64,000 nt of DNA from Duganella flavida (lineage in GTDB: Bacteria > Pseudomonadota > Gammaproteobacteria > Burkholderiales > Burkholderiaceae_D): the NCBI RefSeq assembly GCF_009857445.1, contig NZ_WWCN01000007.1, positions 186,001 through 250,000 on the forward strand, written 5' to 3'. Shown here piece by piece: positions 1 to 9,327 of this stretch (positions are counted from its first letter, which is position 1; each line of letters opens with the position of its first letter). The notes beneath the pieces are model-generated. The model was given only the letters and a program-made list of their open reading frames with translations, was not told the origin of the DNA and did no database searches. A program made the position numbers and the translations under genes.

Positions 1-45
1 CGCTCAAGAGGTGTAAGAAAAAATCAAACCGAAGTGTACATGGAG

Positions 46-2292
46 TTAGCGGCCATAACCGTCATTCAGGCGCTGGTAGCCCGGAATACTGCTCTTCATC
101 GCTTCCAGCGGGCTGCCCACGCCCAGGTGCGACAGGCCGTTCAGCTCCAACTGGAAGAAGATCTGGGTCGAGGCTTTGGTCGAGGTGGTCACGAAACGCT
201 GGGCGCCGGTGCGGAACACCCAGCAGTCGGCGTTGTATTCGAGGCCCATCAGGCTCTCAAGAATCTTTTTGTCCTGCACCGAGTAGCTGACCCGGCCCAC
301 GCCATACCAGCGCTGGAAGATCGGCCACTGGCTCGACAGCTCGATATTCTTGAAGCTGCCGCGCAGGTAGCGGTAGCCCAAGTTCAGCACCTTCTTCGAA
401 CCGGGAATCCACTGCGCGGTATAGCTTTCCGAGACGATGCGGCTCTGGCTTGGGTTGTACTGCACGGCGCTGTCGAAGGTCCAGGTTTCCGAAATGCGGC
501 CGGTCGCGGCCAGCAGGATGTCGGAGTGGGCGTCGACTACCGGCGTCGACGAATCGAGCTGCACCTTCTGGTCGCGGAAGTAGAAACGCTGGCCGAACGC
601 CAGACGCAGCGCCTCGGCGCCGTTGGCGTCCAGGAAGCGCGAGGTCAGCGCGGCGGTCAACTGGTTGGCGTCGCCAATACGGTCCGAACCAACGAAGCGG
701 TTTTCGCTGAAGATCTGGCTGAAGTTAAAGGTGGCGGCGTCGGTGTCGAAGGTCGGGAACTTGCTCTGGTCGCGGTACGGCGTGTTCACGTAGAACAGGC
801 GTGGCTCCAGCGTCTGGGTCATGTCCTTGCCGCCGAGTTTGACGTCGCGCTCAAACACCAGGCCCGAGTCCAGCGAGAAGGTCGGCACCGAGCGCGACAG
901 ATTATCGGACTTCTGCCCGTTAAACGAATCCAGCTGGTAGCTGGCCATGTTGACCATCACCTTCGGCGTGATGAAGTAGCTCGGTCCGATGATCGGATAG
1001 CTCAGCTGCGGAATCGCCACCAGGCGGGTACCGTTGATCAGGGTCGGATGGTAGAAGCGGGTCAGCTCGGAATCGAAGGCCCAGTCGAAACCACCGGCCA
1101 CATCGTACTGCGCGGCGTGCAGGTTAATCGCCGGCAGGCGGTCGTAGGGACGGGTTACGGTCAGCGATGGATCGACTGACGATTCCGGATCTTGCAGCAC
1201 CTGATACTTCTGCACGCGCGCGGTCAGGGTCCAGAAATCGCCGTGGTAGTCGGTGCGCAGTTCGCGTAGCAGCTGACGCTCGGTCGAGCTCGACACCGTC
1301 TTGGAGAAATCATTCGGATAGTTGTCATCCGAGGCGCCGCGCAAGTTCCAGCTGTACTCCCAGTCCTTGCTCAGGTCCTGGGTATGAGTGGAGCGTATCA
1401 TCCAGCGGTCGCTCTTTTTGTCCGGATTGGCTTGCGCGTATTCGCGGTCGTGCGGCAAATACTCGATATAGGTTTCGCCGTGGTAGTAGCCGCTGTCGGT
1501 CTCGCCCAGATAGCGGCCCAGCGCGCCGATTTGCAGGCCGCGGTTACCGATGATTTTCGGGTACACCGTCAAATCGCGATTCGGCGCGATGTTGAAGTAG
1601 TACGGCACCACCAGCTCGGCGCCGTTCTTGGAACCGAAGCCCGGCGTCGGCGATAGCCAGCCAGAGCGGCGCGCGCCCGACAGCGAGAACGACAAAGCCG
1701 GCGTGCCGATAATCGGCACGTCCTTGAAATAAATCAGCGTCTTGCCGGCGGTGCCGACGTCGCGTCCGGAATCAAGATTGAGCGTGTCCGACTTCAGGTA
1801 CCAGTCCGGGTCCGCGCTCTGGCAGGTGCTGTAGGTGCCGTTGACCACCACCGCTTCATCTTCATTGACGAAGTTGAGGCGTTCGGCCTTGCCCTGCGCG
1901 TGGTTGGCTTCCAGCTTATAGGTCGGGTTGAGCATATAGCCCTTGCCCGTGTCCATGTTCAGCTTTAGCTCATCGCCGGTGAAATAGTCGCCGAAGCGCC
2001 AGATTTTCACATTGCCCTTGGCCTCGACTTCATCCTCAACCTGGCGGTAGCAGGCGGTGTCGGCCTTGACCTTGGTCTTGTCCTTGATGATTTCTGCGTC
2101 GCGATCCAGGTTCAACTCACGCTCGGGACGGCCGCTGATGTCCTCGGCCATGACGGTGGTGACGGCGTTCTTGTCTTCCACGCGCGGTGCGCGCTGCTTG
2201 GGCGGCGTTTGGGCGAACGAAGGCAACGCCGTAACGGTGAAGATAGCGGACAGGGCATACGCCAAGCGCTGCGGTTTGGGCATGCGACTCAT
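46..2292 (-). CDS. lptD: LPS-assembly protein LptD
   Basis: Outer-membrane beta-barrel that, with LptE, inserts lipopolysaccharide into the outer leaflet. I chose the ATG at 2292 (748 aa) because a Sec signal peptide ending in SFAQ starts there; the in-frame ATG at 2385 would bury it 31 residues deep and run close to the divergent amgK start. A periplasmic OstA/LptA-like domain (about residues 50-190) precedes the LptD barrel domain, as in the family. Only three cysteines are present (contexts TACYRQ, STCQSAD, ADCWVF), whereas E. coli LptD has four with a Cys-Cys pair near the C-terminus. surA commonly follows lptD and may lie just left of the window; this cannot be seen. Confidence 0.95.
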   Translation of the reverse strand: MSRMPKPQRLAYALSAIFTVTALPSFAQTPPKQRAPRVEDKNAVTTVMAEDISGRPERELNLDRDAEIIKDKTKVKADTACYRQVEDEVEAKGNVKIWRFGDYFTGDELKLNMDTGKGYMLNPTYKLEANHAQGKAERLNFVNEDEAVVVNGTYSTCQSADPDWYLKSDTLNLDSGRDVGTAGKTLIYFKDVPIIGTPALSFSLSGARRSGWLSPTPGFGSKNGAELVVPYYFNIAPNRDLTVYPKIIGNRGLQIGALGRYLGETDSGYYHGETYIEYLPHDREYAQANPDKKSDRWMIRSTHTQDLSKDWEYSWNLRGASDDNYPNDFSKTVSSSTERQLLRELRTDYHGDFWTLTARVQKYQVLQDPESSVDPSLTVTRPYDRLPAINLHAAQYDVAGGFDWAFDSELTRFYHPTLINGTRLVAIPQLSYPIIGPSYFITPKVMVNMASYQLDSFNGQKSDNLSRSVPTFSLDSGLVFERDVKLGGKDMTQTLEPRLFYVNTPYRDQSKFPTFDTDAATFNFSQIFSENRFVGSDRIGDANQLTAALTSRFLDANGAEALRLAFGQRFYFRDQKVQLDSSTPVVDAHSDILLAATGRISETWTFDSAVQYNPSQSRIVSESYTAQWIPGSKKVLNLGYRYLRGSFKNIELSSQWPIFQRWYGVGRVSYSVQDKKILESLMGLEYNADCWVFRTGAQRFVTTSTKASTQIFFQLELNGLSHLGVGSPLEAMKSSIPGYQRLNDGYGR

Positions 2293-2391
2293 GAAAAGAA
2301 GGAACCAAGCACCATGAAAGGCGATTTTTTGATTTGAATCCCTTATTATATGGGAATCTTCACCTGACGCCGGTTTCCTCGGCATGCTTCG

Positions 2392-3435
2392 ATGTCTTTA
2401 TTACAGAATTTAACTTCCGATACACGCCTGGCACTGGCGGTAACCTGGCTGCGCGGCCTGAATGTGGTCGACGTGGAAAGCTTGCGCCCTGCTTCGGCCG
2501 ACGCTAGCTTCCGCCGTTATTTCCGTGTCAACGTTTTACCAGAACAGCAAGCTGCGCTGGGCCAGACTCTGATCGTCATGGACGCACCGCCGGAGCGCGA
2601 GAACGTCCTCGGCTTCGTCAAAGTTGACGAAATGCTCACGCATGCGGGCGTCACCGTGCCGCGCATCATCGCCACCGATTACGAAGCCGGCGTGATGCTG
2701 CTGTCCGACTTGGGCACCACCACCTTCCTGTCCGCGCTGAACCACGATAACGCTTCGACCATGTACGCCGAAGCGCTGGAGGCGCTGGTGAAATTCCAGC
2801 TGACCAGCCGTCCGGACGTGCTGCCGGAATACGACCGCGCCTTCCTGCTGCGCGAGATGAACTTGTTCCCCGAGTGGTACATCGGCCAGCATTTGAAAGC
2901 CACGCTGACCAACAAGCAGGCGGCCGAACTGCAAGGCGTGTTCGACGCGATTTTGGCCAACGTCACCGCGCAAGCGCAGGTGTATGTGCACCGTGATTTC
3001 CATTCGCGTAACCTGATGGTGGTCGACTCGGGCAATCCGGGCGTGCTGGACTTCCAGGACGCGCTGTACGGCCCGATGACCTACGACCTGGCCTCGCTGC
3101 TGCGCGATGCTTATGTGTCGTGGGACGAAGAGCTGGTGCTGGACTGGTCGATTCGCTACTGGCAGCACGCCAAGTCGCTGGGCCTGCCGGTCAACAGCGA
3201 TATCGACGCCTTCTACAAGGACTTCGAGTACATGGCGCTACAACGCCACCTGAAGATCCTCGGCCTGTTCTGCCGCCTGAACTACCGCGATGGCAAAGCC
3301 CAGTATCTGGACGACCTGCCGACCGTGATGGAATACGTGCGCAAGACCGCCGGCCGCTACAAGGATCTGAAGCCGCTGGTGCGCCTGCTGGATCTGCTGG
3401 AAGACAGCAAGCCGCAAGTCGGCTACACCTTCTGA
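2392..3435 (+). CDS. amgK: N-acetylmuramate/N-acetylglucosamine 1-kinase AmgK
   Basis: Anomeric sugar kinase of the aminoglycoside-phosphotransferase fold (347 aa). In pseudomonads and many betaproteobacteria AmgK phosphorylates recycled MurNAc at C1, and MurU then makes UDP-MurNAc, bypassing de novo synthesis and intrinsic fosfomycin targets. The catalytic loop HRDFHSRN is at residues 200-207 and the metal-binding LDFQDA at 219-224. It is divergent from lptD and 10 nt upstream of murU, which is the conserved arrangement for this pathway. The ribosome binding site in front of the ATG is weak. Confidence 0.9.
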   Translation: MSLLQNLTSDTRLALAVTWLRGLNVVDVESLRPASADASFRRYFRVNVLPEQQAALGQTLIVMDAPPERENVLGFVKVDEMLTHAGVTVPRIIATDYEAGVMLLSDLGTTTFLSALNHDNASTMYAEALEALVKFQLTSRPDVLPEYDRAFLLREMNLFPEWYIGQHLKATLTNKQAAELQGVFDAILANVTAQAQVYVHRDFHSRNLMVVDSGNPGVLDFQDALYGPMTYDLASLLRDAYVSWDEELVLDWSIRYWQHAKSLGLPVNSDIDAFYKDFEYMALQRHLKILGLFCRLNYRDGKAQYLDDLPTVMEYVRKTAGRYKDLKPLVRLLDLLEDSKPQVGYTF

Positions 3436-3445
3436 GGACCGGCGC

Positions 3446-4180
3446 ATGAAAGCGATGATTTTCGCCGCTGGTCGCGGTGAGCGCATGCGCCCATTGACCG
3501 ATACCACGCCCAAGCCGTTGCTGAAAGTGCGCGGCCGGCCGCTGATCGTGTGGCACATCCTGAATTTGGTGAAGGCCGGGATCACCGAGATCGTCATCAA
3601 CCACGCGCATCTGGGCGATCAGATTGAGGCGGCGCTGGGCGACGGCAGCCAGTTTGGCGCCAAGCTGCTGTACTCTCACGAAGAGACGGCACTCGAAACG
3701 GCAGGCGGCATCGCCAAGGCGCGTGAGCTGCTGGGCGAGGAGCCGTTCGTGGCGATTTCGGGCGATATCTACACGCCTTACTTCGACTTCGAGCAGGTCA
3801 AGGACGTCTTGCATGACAAGGACATGTGGGGCAACCCCTACCCGGCCGACAAGCGCGATATCTGCTGGCTGTACATGGTGCCGAATCCAGACTGGCATCC
3901 GGATGGCGACTTCGGCATGAATATGTACACGCTGACCAACGACGGTTCGCCAAAATGGACCTTCGGGAATATCGGCGTGTACCGCATGGAGATGTTTGAC
4001 CGCATTCCGGCCGGCGAGTACGCCAAGCTTGGCCCGCTGATCCGCGAATATGCGGACAAGAAGCAAGTCGGCGGCGAAGTGTACGAAGGTGAATGGCACA
4101 ACGTCGGTACCGTCACGCAGCTGGACCTGCTGAACGCCCCACTGGCCGCGCTGGCCCCAGCCGGCAAAGGCGTGCAGTAA
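3446..4180 (+). CDS. murU: N-acetylmuramate alpha-1-phosphate uridylyltransferase MurU
   Basis: Nucleotidyltransferase (244 aa) that couples MurNAc-1-phosphate to UTP to give UDP-MurNAc in cell-wall recycling. The N-terminal nucleotide loop FAAGRGERMRPLT is at residues 6-18, followed by a TPKPLL motif, and a metal-binding SGD lies near residue 108. GAGGA sits 7 nt before the ATG. It is co-oriented with amgK and its stop overlaps the start of pepP (TAATG), so these genes are likely cotranscribed. On sequence alone glucose-1-phosphate or mannose-1-phosphate nucleotidyltransferase activity would be possible; the amgK partner favours MurU. Confidence 0.9.
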   Translation: MKAMIFAAGRGERMRPLTDTTPKPLLKVRGRPLIVWHILNLVKAGITEIVINHAHLGDQIEAALGDGSQFGAKLLYSHEETALETAGGIAKARELLGEEPFVAISGDIYTPYFDFEQVKDVLHDKDMWGNPYPADKRDICWLYMVPNPDWHPDGDFGMNMYTLTNDGSPKWTFGNIGVYRMEMFDRIPAGEYAKLGPLIREYADKKQVGGEVYEGEWHNVGTVTQLDLLNAPLAALAPAGKGVQ

Positions 4181-5529
4181 TGACGCCCGCCGTCAGCACC
4201 GCCGCAGCCAGCGACGTGGCCCGCTACGCCGCCCGCCGCGCGCGCCTGCTGGCGCAGATACCGCTCGGCGCGGTGGCTGTGCTGCCGACCGCGCCGGAAG
4301 TAGCGCGTAACAGCGACAGCGATTACCTCTATCGCCACGATAGCTACTTCTACTACCTGACCGGCTTCACCGAACCGGAAGCGGTGGTGGTGCTGGTTGC
4401 GGCGCAAGGCGAAACGCCCGCCCGCGCCATCCTGTTCTGCCGCCCCAAAAACATCGACCGCGAAATCTGGGACGGCTACCGTTACGGCCCTGAAGGCGCA
4501 CGCATCGCCTTTGGCTTCGACGAAGCACACGCCATCGAAACGCTGGACGAGCAAATGGCCACACTGCTCTCCAACACTCCATCGCTGTACTACCCGCTGG
4601 GCAGCAAGCTTGATCCACGCGTTGCAGGCTGGCTGTCCGCCGTGCGCGCCAAATCCCGCACCGGCGTCACACCGCCCGCAGCGACGGTCGACCTGCTGCC
4701 GCTGCTGGACGAAATGCGCCTGCTCAAAGACGACAGCGAACAAGCCACCATGCTGCGCGCCGCCACCATCTCGGCGCAAGCCCACATCCGCGCCATGCGC
4801 GCCGCCCGCGCTGGCGTCCACGAATACGAACTGGAAGCGGAACTGCTGTATGAATTCCGCCGCAACGGCGCACAAGCGCCAGCCTACACCTCCATCGTCG
4901 CAGCGGGCGCCAACGCCTGCGTGCTGCACTACAGCGCCAACAACGCCCAATCGAAAGACGGCGACCTGGTACTGATCGACGCCGGCTGCGAACTCGATGG
5001 CTACGCCTCCGACATCACCCGCACCTTCCCGGTCAACGGTCGTTTCAGCGCACCGCAAAAGCGCCTGTATGAACTGGTGCTGGACGCGCAAGCGGCCGCA
5101 CTGAAAGCCATCGCTCCCGGCCTGTCCTACTCTGGCGCGCACGAGGCGGCGGTGAAAGTGCTGGCGCAAGGCATGCTGGATATCGGCCTGCTGAAAGGCA
5201 CGCTGGAAGAAGTCATCGCCAGCAAGAGCTACCTGCAGTTCTACATGCACGGCACCGGCCACTGGCTCGGCATGGACGTGCACGACGTCGGCCAATACCG
5301 CGACGTCACGCAAGCCGACAAGCCATCGCGCGCGCTCAAGCCGGGCATGGTGGTGACAGTGGAACCGGGCATCTACGTACGTCCGGCCGAAGGCGTGCCG
5401 GAAGAGTACTGGAACATCGGCATCCGCATCGAAGACGACGTGCTGGTGACCGCCGACGGTTACACCATTCTGAGCGCCGCTGCGCCCAAGACCGTGGCCG
5501 AGATTGAAGAACTGATGCAGCATGACTGA
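4180..5529 (+). CDS. pepP: Xaa-Pro aminopeptidase (M24B)
   Basis: Cytosolic metallopeptidase removing N-terminal residues that precede proline; 449 aa, the usual length. An N-terminal aminopeptidase-P domain (residues 15-150) is followed by the pita-bread catalytic domain. Dinuclear metal ligands are visible as LIDAG (Asp about 267), SDITRT (Asp about 278), HGTGH (His about 361), VEPG (Glu about 395) and RIEDD. The ATG at 4180 shares its A with the murU stop codon; an upstream in-frame start at 4093 would lie inside murU and is rejected. Eight bases overlap ubiH downstream, as in the enterobacterial pepP-ubiH order. Confidence 0.93.
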   Translation: MTPAVSTAAASDVARYAARRARLLAQIPLGAVAVLPTAPEVARNSDSDYLYRHDSYFYYLTGFTEPEAVVVLVAAQGETPARAILFCRPKNIDREIWDGYRYGPEGARIAFGFDEAHAIETLDEQMATLLSNTPSLYYPLGSKLDPRVAGWLSAVRAKSRTGVTPPAATVDLLPLLDEMRLLKDDSEQATMLRAATISAQAHIRAMRAARAGVHEYELEAELLYEFRRNGAQAPAYTSIVAAGANACVLHYSANNAQSKDGDLVLIDAGCELDGYASDITRTFPVNGRFSAPQKRLYELVLDAQAAALKAIAPGLSYSGAHEAAVKVLAQGMLDIGLLKGTLEEVIASKSYLQFYMHGTGHWLGMDVHDVGQYRDVTQADKPSRALKPGMVVTVEPGIYVRPAEGVPEEYWNIGIRIEDDVLVTADGYTILSAAAPKTVAEIEELMQHD

Positions 5530-6661
5530 ACTGGATTACGACATCGCCATCTGCGGCGCAGGACCGGCCGGCATGGCGCTGGCGGCGCTGCTGATCAAGC
5601 GCGGCCTGCCTGCAGGGCGCATCGCGCTGATTGATGCGAAGACGCTGGAGCAAGCGGCCAAGGATCCGCGCTCGCTGGCGCTATCGTGGGGCAGCCGGCA
5701 GATACTGGAACCCATTGGTGGCTGGCCTGCTTCGGCCACCGCTATCGAACAAATCCACGTCTCGCGTCGAGGACAATTCGGCCGCAGCATGATCGACCGC
5801 AAGGACTACGACCTGCCAGCGCTGGGCTACGTGAGCCGCTACGGCCACCTGGTGAGCGCCTTGGGCACAGCCTGCTCGCACGCAGGCGTGGCCTCGCTGC
5901 GCCCCGCCCGCGTAACGGCATTGGAGGAAGGTGACGACGCCGTCACGCTGACCATCGCCATCGGCGACGAAACGCAAACACTGCGCGCCGCCATCGTGGT
6001 GCAAGCCGAGGGTGGGCTATTCAACGAACAGCAAACCCGCGCCACCAACCGCGATTACGAGCAAACCGCCATCATCGCGCAAGTGCGCAGCACCACCCCG
6101 CCGCCGCACCGCGCCTACGAACGCTTTACAGAACAAGGCCCGCTGGCACTGCTGCCGCAGGATGATGAATATTCGCTGGTATGGTGCGTGCGTCCCGACA
6201 CCGCAGCCAAGCTGCAAGCGTTGGACGACAAAGAATTTCTGCAAGCGCTGGGCGCAGCTTTCGGCGACCGCGTTGGCAAATTCACGCATGCCACGCCGCG
6301 CCTCAGTTTCCGCCTTGGCCTCAATGCAGCAGGCCACAGCACCGCGCGCACCGTCGCCATCGGCAACGCCGCACAAACGCTGCACCCGGTAGCGGGCCAA
6401 GGCCTCAACCTCGGCCTACGCGATGTGACCGTGCTGGCGCGCCTGCTGGCACTAGGCGCGACGCCGACGCAACTGGCGCAATTCACCGAACAACGCCAGC
6501 ACGACCGCAGCACCACCGTGCAAATCACCGACACCATGGCGCGCATCTTTGCCAACGACTCGCCAGCCCAAGCCCTGCTGGGCCTCTCGCTGGCCGCCAT
6601 CGACATGGTCGGCCCAGCGCGAGGAATCCTGGCGGAACTGATGATGTACGGTCGCCGCTAA
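5522..6661 (+). CDS. ubiH: UbiH/UbiF-family FAD-dependent hydroxylase (2-octaprenyl-6-methoxyphenol hydroxylase)
   Basis: Flavin monooxygenase of the ubiquinone pathway (379 aa). The FAD-binding Rossmann motif GAGPAG is at residues 11-16 and the conserved C-terminal FAD motif (GNAAQTLHPVAGQGLNLG) is intact. The middle motif that usually reads ADG is AEGG here. The start overlaps the end of pepP by 8 nt, so translation is probably coupled; the pepP-ubiH pairing is conserved in proteobacteria and supports the ubiquinone role. Ring-position specificity (UbiH, UbiF or UbiI type) cannot be read from sequence. Confidence 0.85.
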   Translation: MTELDYDIAICGAGPAGMALAALLIKRGLPAGRIALIDAKTLEQAAKDPRSLALSWGSRQILEPIGGWPASATAIEQIHVSRRGQFGRSMIDRKDYDLPALGYVSRYGHLVSALGTACSHAGVASLRPARVTALEEGDDAVTLTIAIGDETQTLRAAIVVQAEGGLFNEQQTRATNRDYEQTAIIAQVRSTTPPPHRAYERFTEQGPLALLPQDDEYSLVWCVRPDTAAKLQALDDKEFLQALGAAFGDRVGKFTHATPRLSFRLGLNAAGHSTARTVAIGNAAQTLHPVAGQGLNLGLRDVTVLARLLALGATPTQLAQFTEQRQHDRSTTVQITDTMARIFANDSPAQALLGLSLAAIDMVGPARGILAELMMYGRR

Positions 6662-7426
6662 TTACGTGCGGGTGATCGACGCGCCGCCATCCACCAGCGA
6701 GGCGGTGCCGGTCACGAACGAGGAATCGTCCGAAGCCAGGTACAGCACCGAACGCGCCAACTCTTCCGGCTGCGCCACGCGCTTAAGCGCATGCAGATTG
6801 GTGATGAACGAAGTCGACTCCGGCGTGTTATTCATGTCGCGGTACATCTGCGTATCCACAGCCCCCGGCAGCACGGCATTCACGCGCACGCCCTGCGGAC
6901 CATATTCCGCCGCCAGTGCCTGGGTCAGGCCGATCAAGCCCGCCTTGCTGGCCGCATAAGCCGCCACACCCGGGAAGGCAAAACTATAACCAACAAAGGT
7001 CGAAGTGAAAATCACCGAGCCGCCGCCATTTTTGGCCATGGCCGGTACCTGGTGTTTCGCGCCGAGGAAAGCACTGGTCAGGTTAGCCGCCAGCGTGTCG
7101 TTCCAGCCCTGCTCGGAAACACCGCTGGTCTCGCCCATTTCGCCCAGCGTACCGGCGTTGTTATAAGCGATATCCAGACGACCATATGCCTCAACAGCGG
7201 TAGCAACCAGCTGCGCATTGAACGATTCGGAAGTAACGTCGCCAGCCAGCGCGATGGCTTGACCACCATCGGCCTTGATCTCAGCGACCAGGCTATCGAG
7301 TTCAGATTGACGGCGGGCGGCAACGACTACTTTGGCGCCTTCGGCGGCAAACAGTTTGGCAGTCGCGCGGCCGATGCCGGAGGATGCGCCAGTAACGATA
7401 GCAACTTTATTTTGCAGACGATTCAT
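6662..7426 (-). CDS. SDR-family oxidoreductase
   Basis: Classical short-chain dehydrogenase/reductase (254 aa). The cofactor motif TGASSGIG is at residues 12-19, NNAG at 89-92, and the catalytic set is N115, S142, Y157 and K161 (YAASK). The C-terminus ends with the common VDGG motif. An AAGGAG site precedes the ATG. It is convergent with ubiH and lies downstream of pntB on the same strand, with a 99-nt gap that carries two inverted repeats, so it may have its own promoter. Substrate unknown. Confidence 0.85.
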   Translation of the reverse strand: MNRLQNKVAIVTGASSGIGRATAKLFAAEGAKVVVAARRQSELDSLVAEIKADGGQAIALAGDVTSESFNAQLVATAVEAYGRLDIAYNNAGTLGEMGETSGVSEQGWNDTLAANLTSAFLGAKHQVPAMAKNGGGSVIFTSTFVGYSFAFPGVAAYAASKAGLIGLTQALAAEYGPQGVRVNAVLPGAVDTQMYRDMNNTPESTSFITNLHALKRVAQPEELARSVLYLASDDSSFVTGTASLVDGGASITRT

Positions 7427-7441
7427 TTTAAAACTCCTTGA

Positions 7442-7525
7442 GGTGGGTTGATGTAGTCATCTTAGACTTCACCAAACCCACCATTAATCGGCTTAAAACG
7501 AATATATCATTCACAAAAAGTGAAT
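7442..7525. promoter_or_regulatory. Two inverted repeats in the leader of the SDR gene
   Basis: ATTCAC-AAAAA-GTGAAT (7509-7525) is a perfect 6-bp dyad directly after the pntB stop codon, and GGTGGGTT (7442-7449) pairs with AACCCACC (7475-7482) just before the SDR ribosome binding site. The first could be an operator or a weak end-of-transcript hairpin for pntB; the second could fold in the SDR leader. No regulator gene is adjacent, so assignment is speculative. Confidence 0.35.
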
Positions 7526-9004
7526 TTACTCCACTGCCTTAACCATGTCCTCGATGACTTTCTTGGCGTCGCCGAAGACCATCATGGTGTTGGCCTGGTA
7601 GAACAGCTCATTGTCCAGGCCTGCGTAGCCGGAAGCCATCGAGCGCTTGTTGACGATGATGCTCTTGGCTTTGTACGCCTCCAGAATCGGCATGCCGGCG
7701 ATCGGCGATTTCGGATCTTTGGCGGCCGGGTTGACCACGTCGTTCGCGCCCAGAATCAGCACCACGTCAGTCTGCCCGAACTCACCATTGATATCCTCCA
7801 TCTCGAACACCTGATCGTACGGCACCTCGGCTTCCGCCAGCAGCACGTTCATGTGGCCCGGCATGCGTCCTGCCACCGGGTGAATCGCATACTTCACGGT
7901 CACGCCCTTGTGGGTCAGCTTCTCCACCAGCTCTTTCAGCGAGTGCTGCGCGCGCGCCACGGCCAGACCGTAACCCGGCACAATGATCACACTCTCCGCA
8001 TTCGCCATGATGAACGACGCATCATCTGCCGAACCGGATTTCACCGGACGCTGTTCCTTCGCACCGCCGGCACCTACTTCCGCCGGCGCACCACCAAAGC
8101 CGCCCAGGATCACGTTGAAGAACGAACGGTTCATCGCCTTGCACATGATGTAGGACAGGATAGCGCCCGACGAACCCACCAGCGAACCTGCAATGATCAG
8201 CATCGAGTTATTCAGCGAGAAGCCGATACCTGCAGCCGCCCAGCCGGAGTAGGAGTTCAGCATCGACACCACCACCGGCATATCCGCACCGCCGATAGGA
8301 ATGATGATGAGCACACCCAGCACAAACGCAATCGCGGTCATGATCAGGAACGGCACCCATGCAGGCTCCGTACCGCCAGCGACCACAAAGGTCAGGCCCA
8401 GGCCAACCATCACAATCGCCAGCACCAGATTCAGCAAATGCTGGCCAGCGAAGCTCACCGGCGCGCCCTGGAACAAACGGAATTTGTACTTGCCCGACAG
8501 TTTGCCGAACGCGATCACCGAACCGGAGAAGGTAATCGCGCCAACGAAGGTACCGATAAACAGCTCGATACGATTCCCGGTCGGCAGCGCTTCGCCAATC
8601 GCTGCAATGCCAAACGCATGCGGCTCCGATACCGCCGCCACCGCGATACACACCGCCGCCAAACCAATCAGCGAGTGCATTGCCGCCACCAGCTCCGGCA
8701 TCTTGGTCATCTCGACCTTCTTGGCCAGCACCGCGCCAATGCCGCCGCCGACGATCACGCCCAGCGCCACCAGACCGAGGCCCAAACCGCTGCCCGCGCC
8801 GGCCGCCGCTGCCGCAGCAGCTTCCGATTGCAGCTTGAGGATTAGCGCAATCGTCGTCACAAACGCGATTGCCATGCCGGACATGCCGAACGCATTACCC
8901 AGGCGTGCCGTCGATGGCGACGACAAACCCTTCAGCGCCTGGATGAAACACACCGATGCAACCAGATACAGCATCGTCACCAGATTCATGGAGATGAAAT
9001 TCAT
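7526..9004 (-). CDS. pntB: NAD(P) transhydrogenase subunit beta
   Basis: Membrane subunit of the proton-translocating transhydrogenase, which uses the proton gradient to reduce NADP+ with NADH. The 492 residues comprise an N-terminal membrane domain with about eight to nine hydrophobic segments and a C-terminal NADP(H)-binding domain containing GYGLAVARAQ and the DVVNPAA loop. Its ATG overlaps the pntAB stop by four bases (ATGA), indicating translational coupling. It is the last gene of the three-gene pnt unit. Confidence 0.95.
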   Translation of the reverse strand: MNFISMNLVTMLYLVASVCFIQALKGLSSPSTARLGNAFGMSGMAIAFVTTIALILKLQSEAAAAAAAGAGSGLGLGLVALGVIVGGGIGAVLAKKVEMTKMPELVAAMHSLIGLAAVCIAVAAVSEPHAFGIAAIGEALPTGNRIELFIGTFVGAITFSGSVIAFGKLSGKYKFRLFQGAPVSFAGQHLLNLVLAIVMVGLGLTFVVAGGTEPAWVPFLIMTAIAFVLGVLIIIPIGGADMPVVVSMLNSYSGWAAAGIGFSLNNSMLIIAGSLVGSSGAILSYIMCKAMNRSFFNVILGGFGGAPAEVGAGGAKEQRPVKSGSADDASFIMANAESVIIVPGYGLAVARAQHSLKELVEKLTHKGVTVKYAIHPVAGRMPGHMNVLLAEAEVPYDQVFEMEDINGEFGQTDVVLILGANDVVNPAAKDPKSPIAGMPILEAYKAKSIIVNKRSMASGYAGLDNELFYQANTMMVFGDAKKVIEDMVKAVE

Positions 9005-9315
9005 GCGCCATCTCCTTTCTTGGCTTTCGGTTCCTTCTTCTTGAACATCTCCAGCATGCGCTGCGTGACCAGGAAGCCGCCGAACACATTCACCGCCGCC
9101 AGCGCCACCGCCACCGTGCCGGCCACCTGCCCGACGATACCCTCGGTCAGCGAAGCCGCCAGCATGGCGCCGACGATGATGATGGCCGATACCGCATTGG
9201 TCACCGCCATCAGCGGCGTATGCAGCGCCGGCGTGACGGTCCAGACCACGTGGTAGCCAACGTAAATGGCGAGAACAAAAATAATCAAATTAATGATGGT
9301 ATGACTGATTTCCAT
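9001..9315 (-). CDS. pntAB: NAD(P) transhydrogenase subunit alpha, membrane part
   Basis: Small membrane component (104 aa) equivalent to the C-terminal transmembrane part of E. coli PntA. Three to four hydrophobic helices precede a charged KKKEPKAKKG tail. The alpha subunit is split into PntAA (9328-10440) and PntAB here, as in Rhodospirillum-type three-subunit enzymes. The gene overlaps pntB by ATGA and follows pntAA by 12 nt. Confidence 0.93.
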   Translation of the reverse strand: MEISHTIINLIIFVLAIYVGYHVVWTVTPALHTPLMAVTNAVSAIIIVGAMLAASLTEGIVGQVAGTVAVALAAVNVFGGFLVTQRMLEMFKKKEPKAKKGDGA

Positions 9316-9327
9316 ATTGATTCCCCG

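Noticed and set aside
2293..2385. 31-residue N-terminal extension of LptD
   Set aside because: It would place the Sec signal peptide internally and run close to the divergent amgK start.
4093..4180. Longer N-terminus for pepP starting inside murU
   Set aside because: The extra 29 residues are in a shadow frame of murU; the TAATG overlap start at 4180 matches the family N-terminus.
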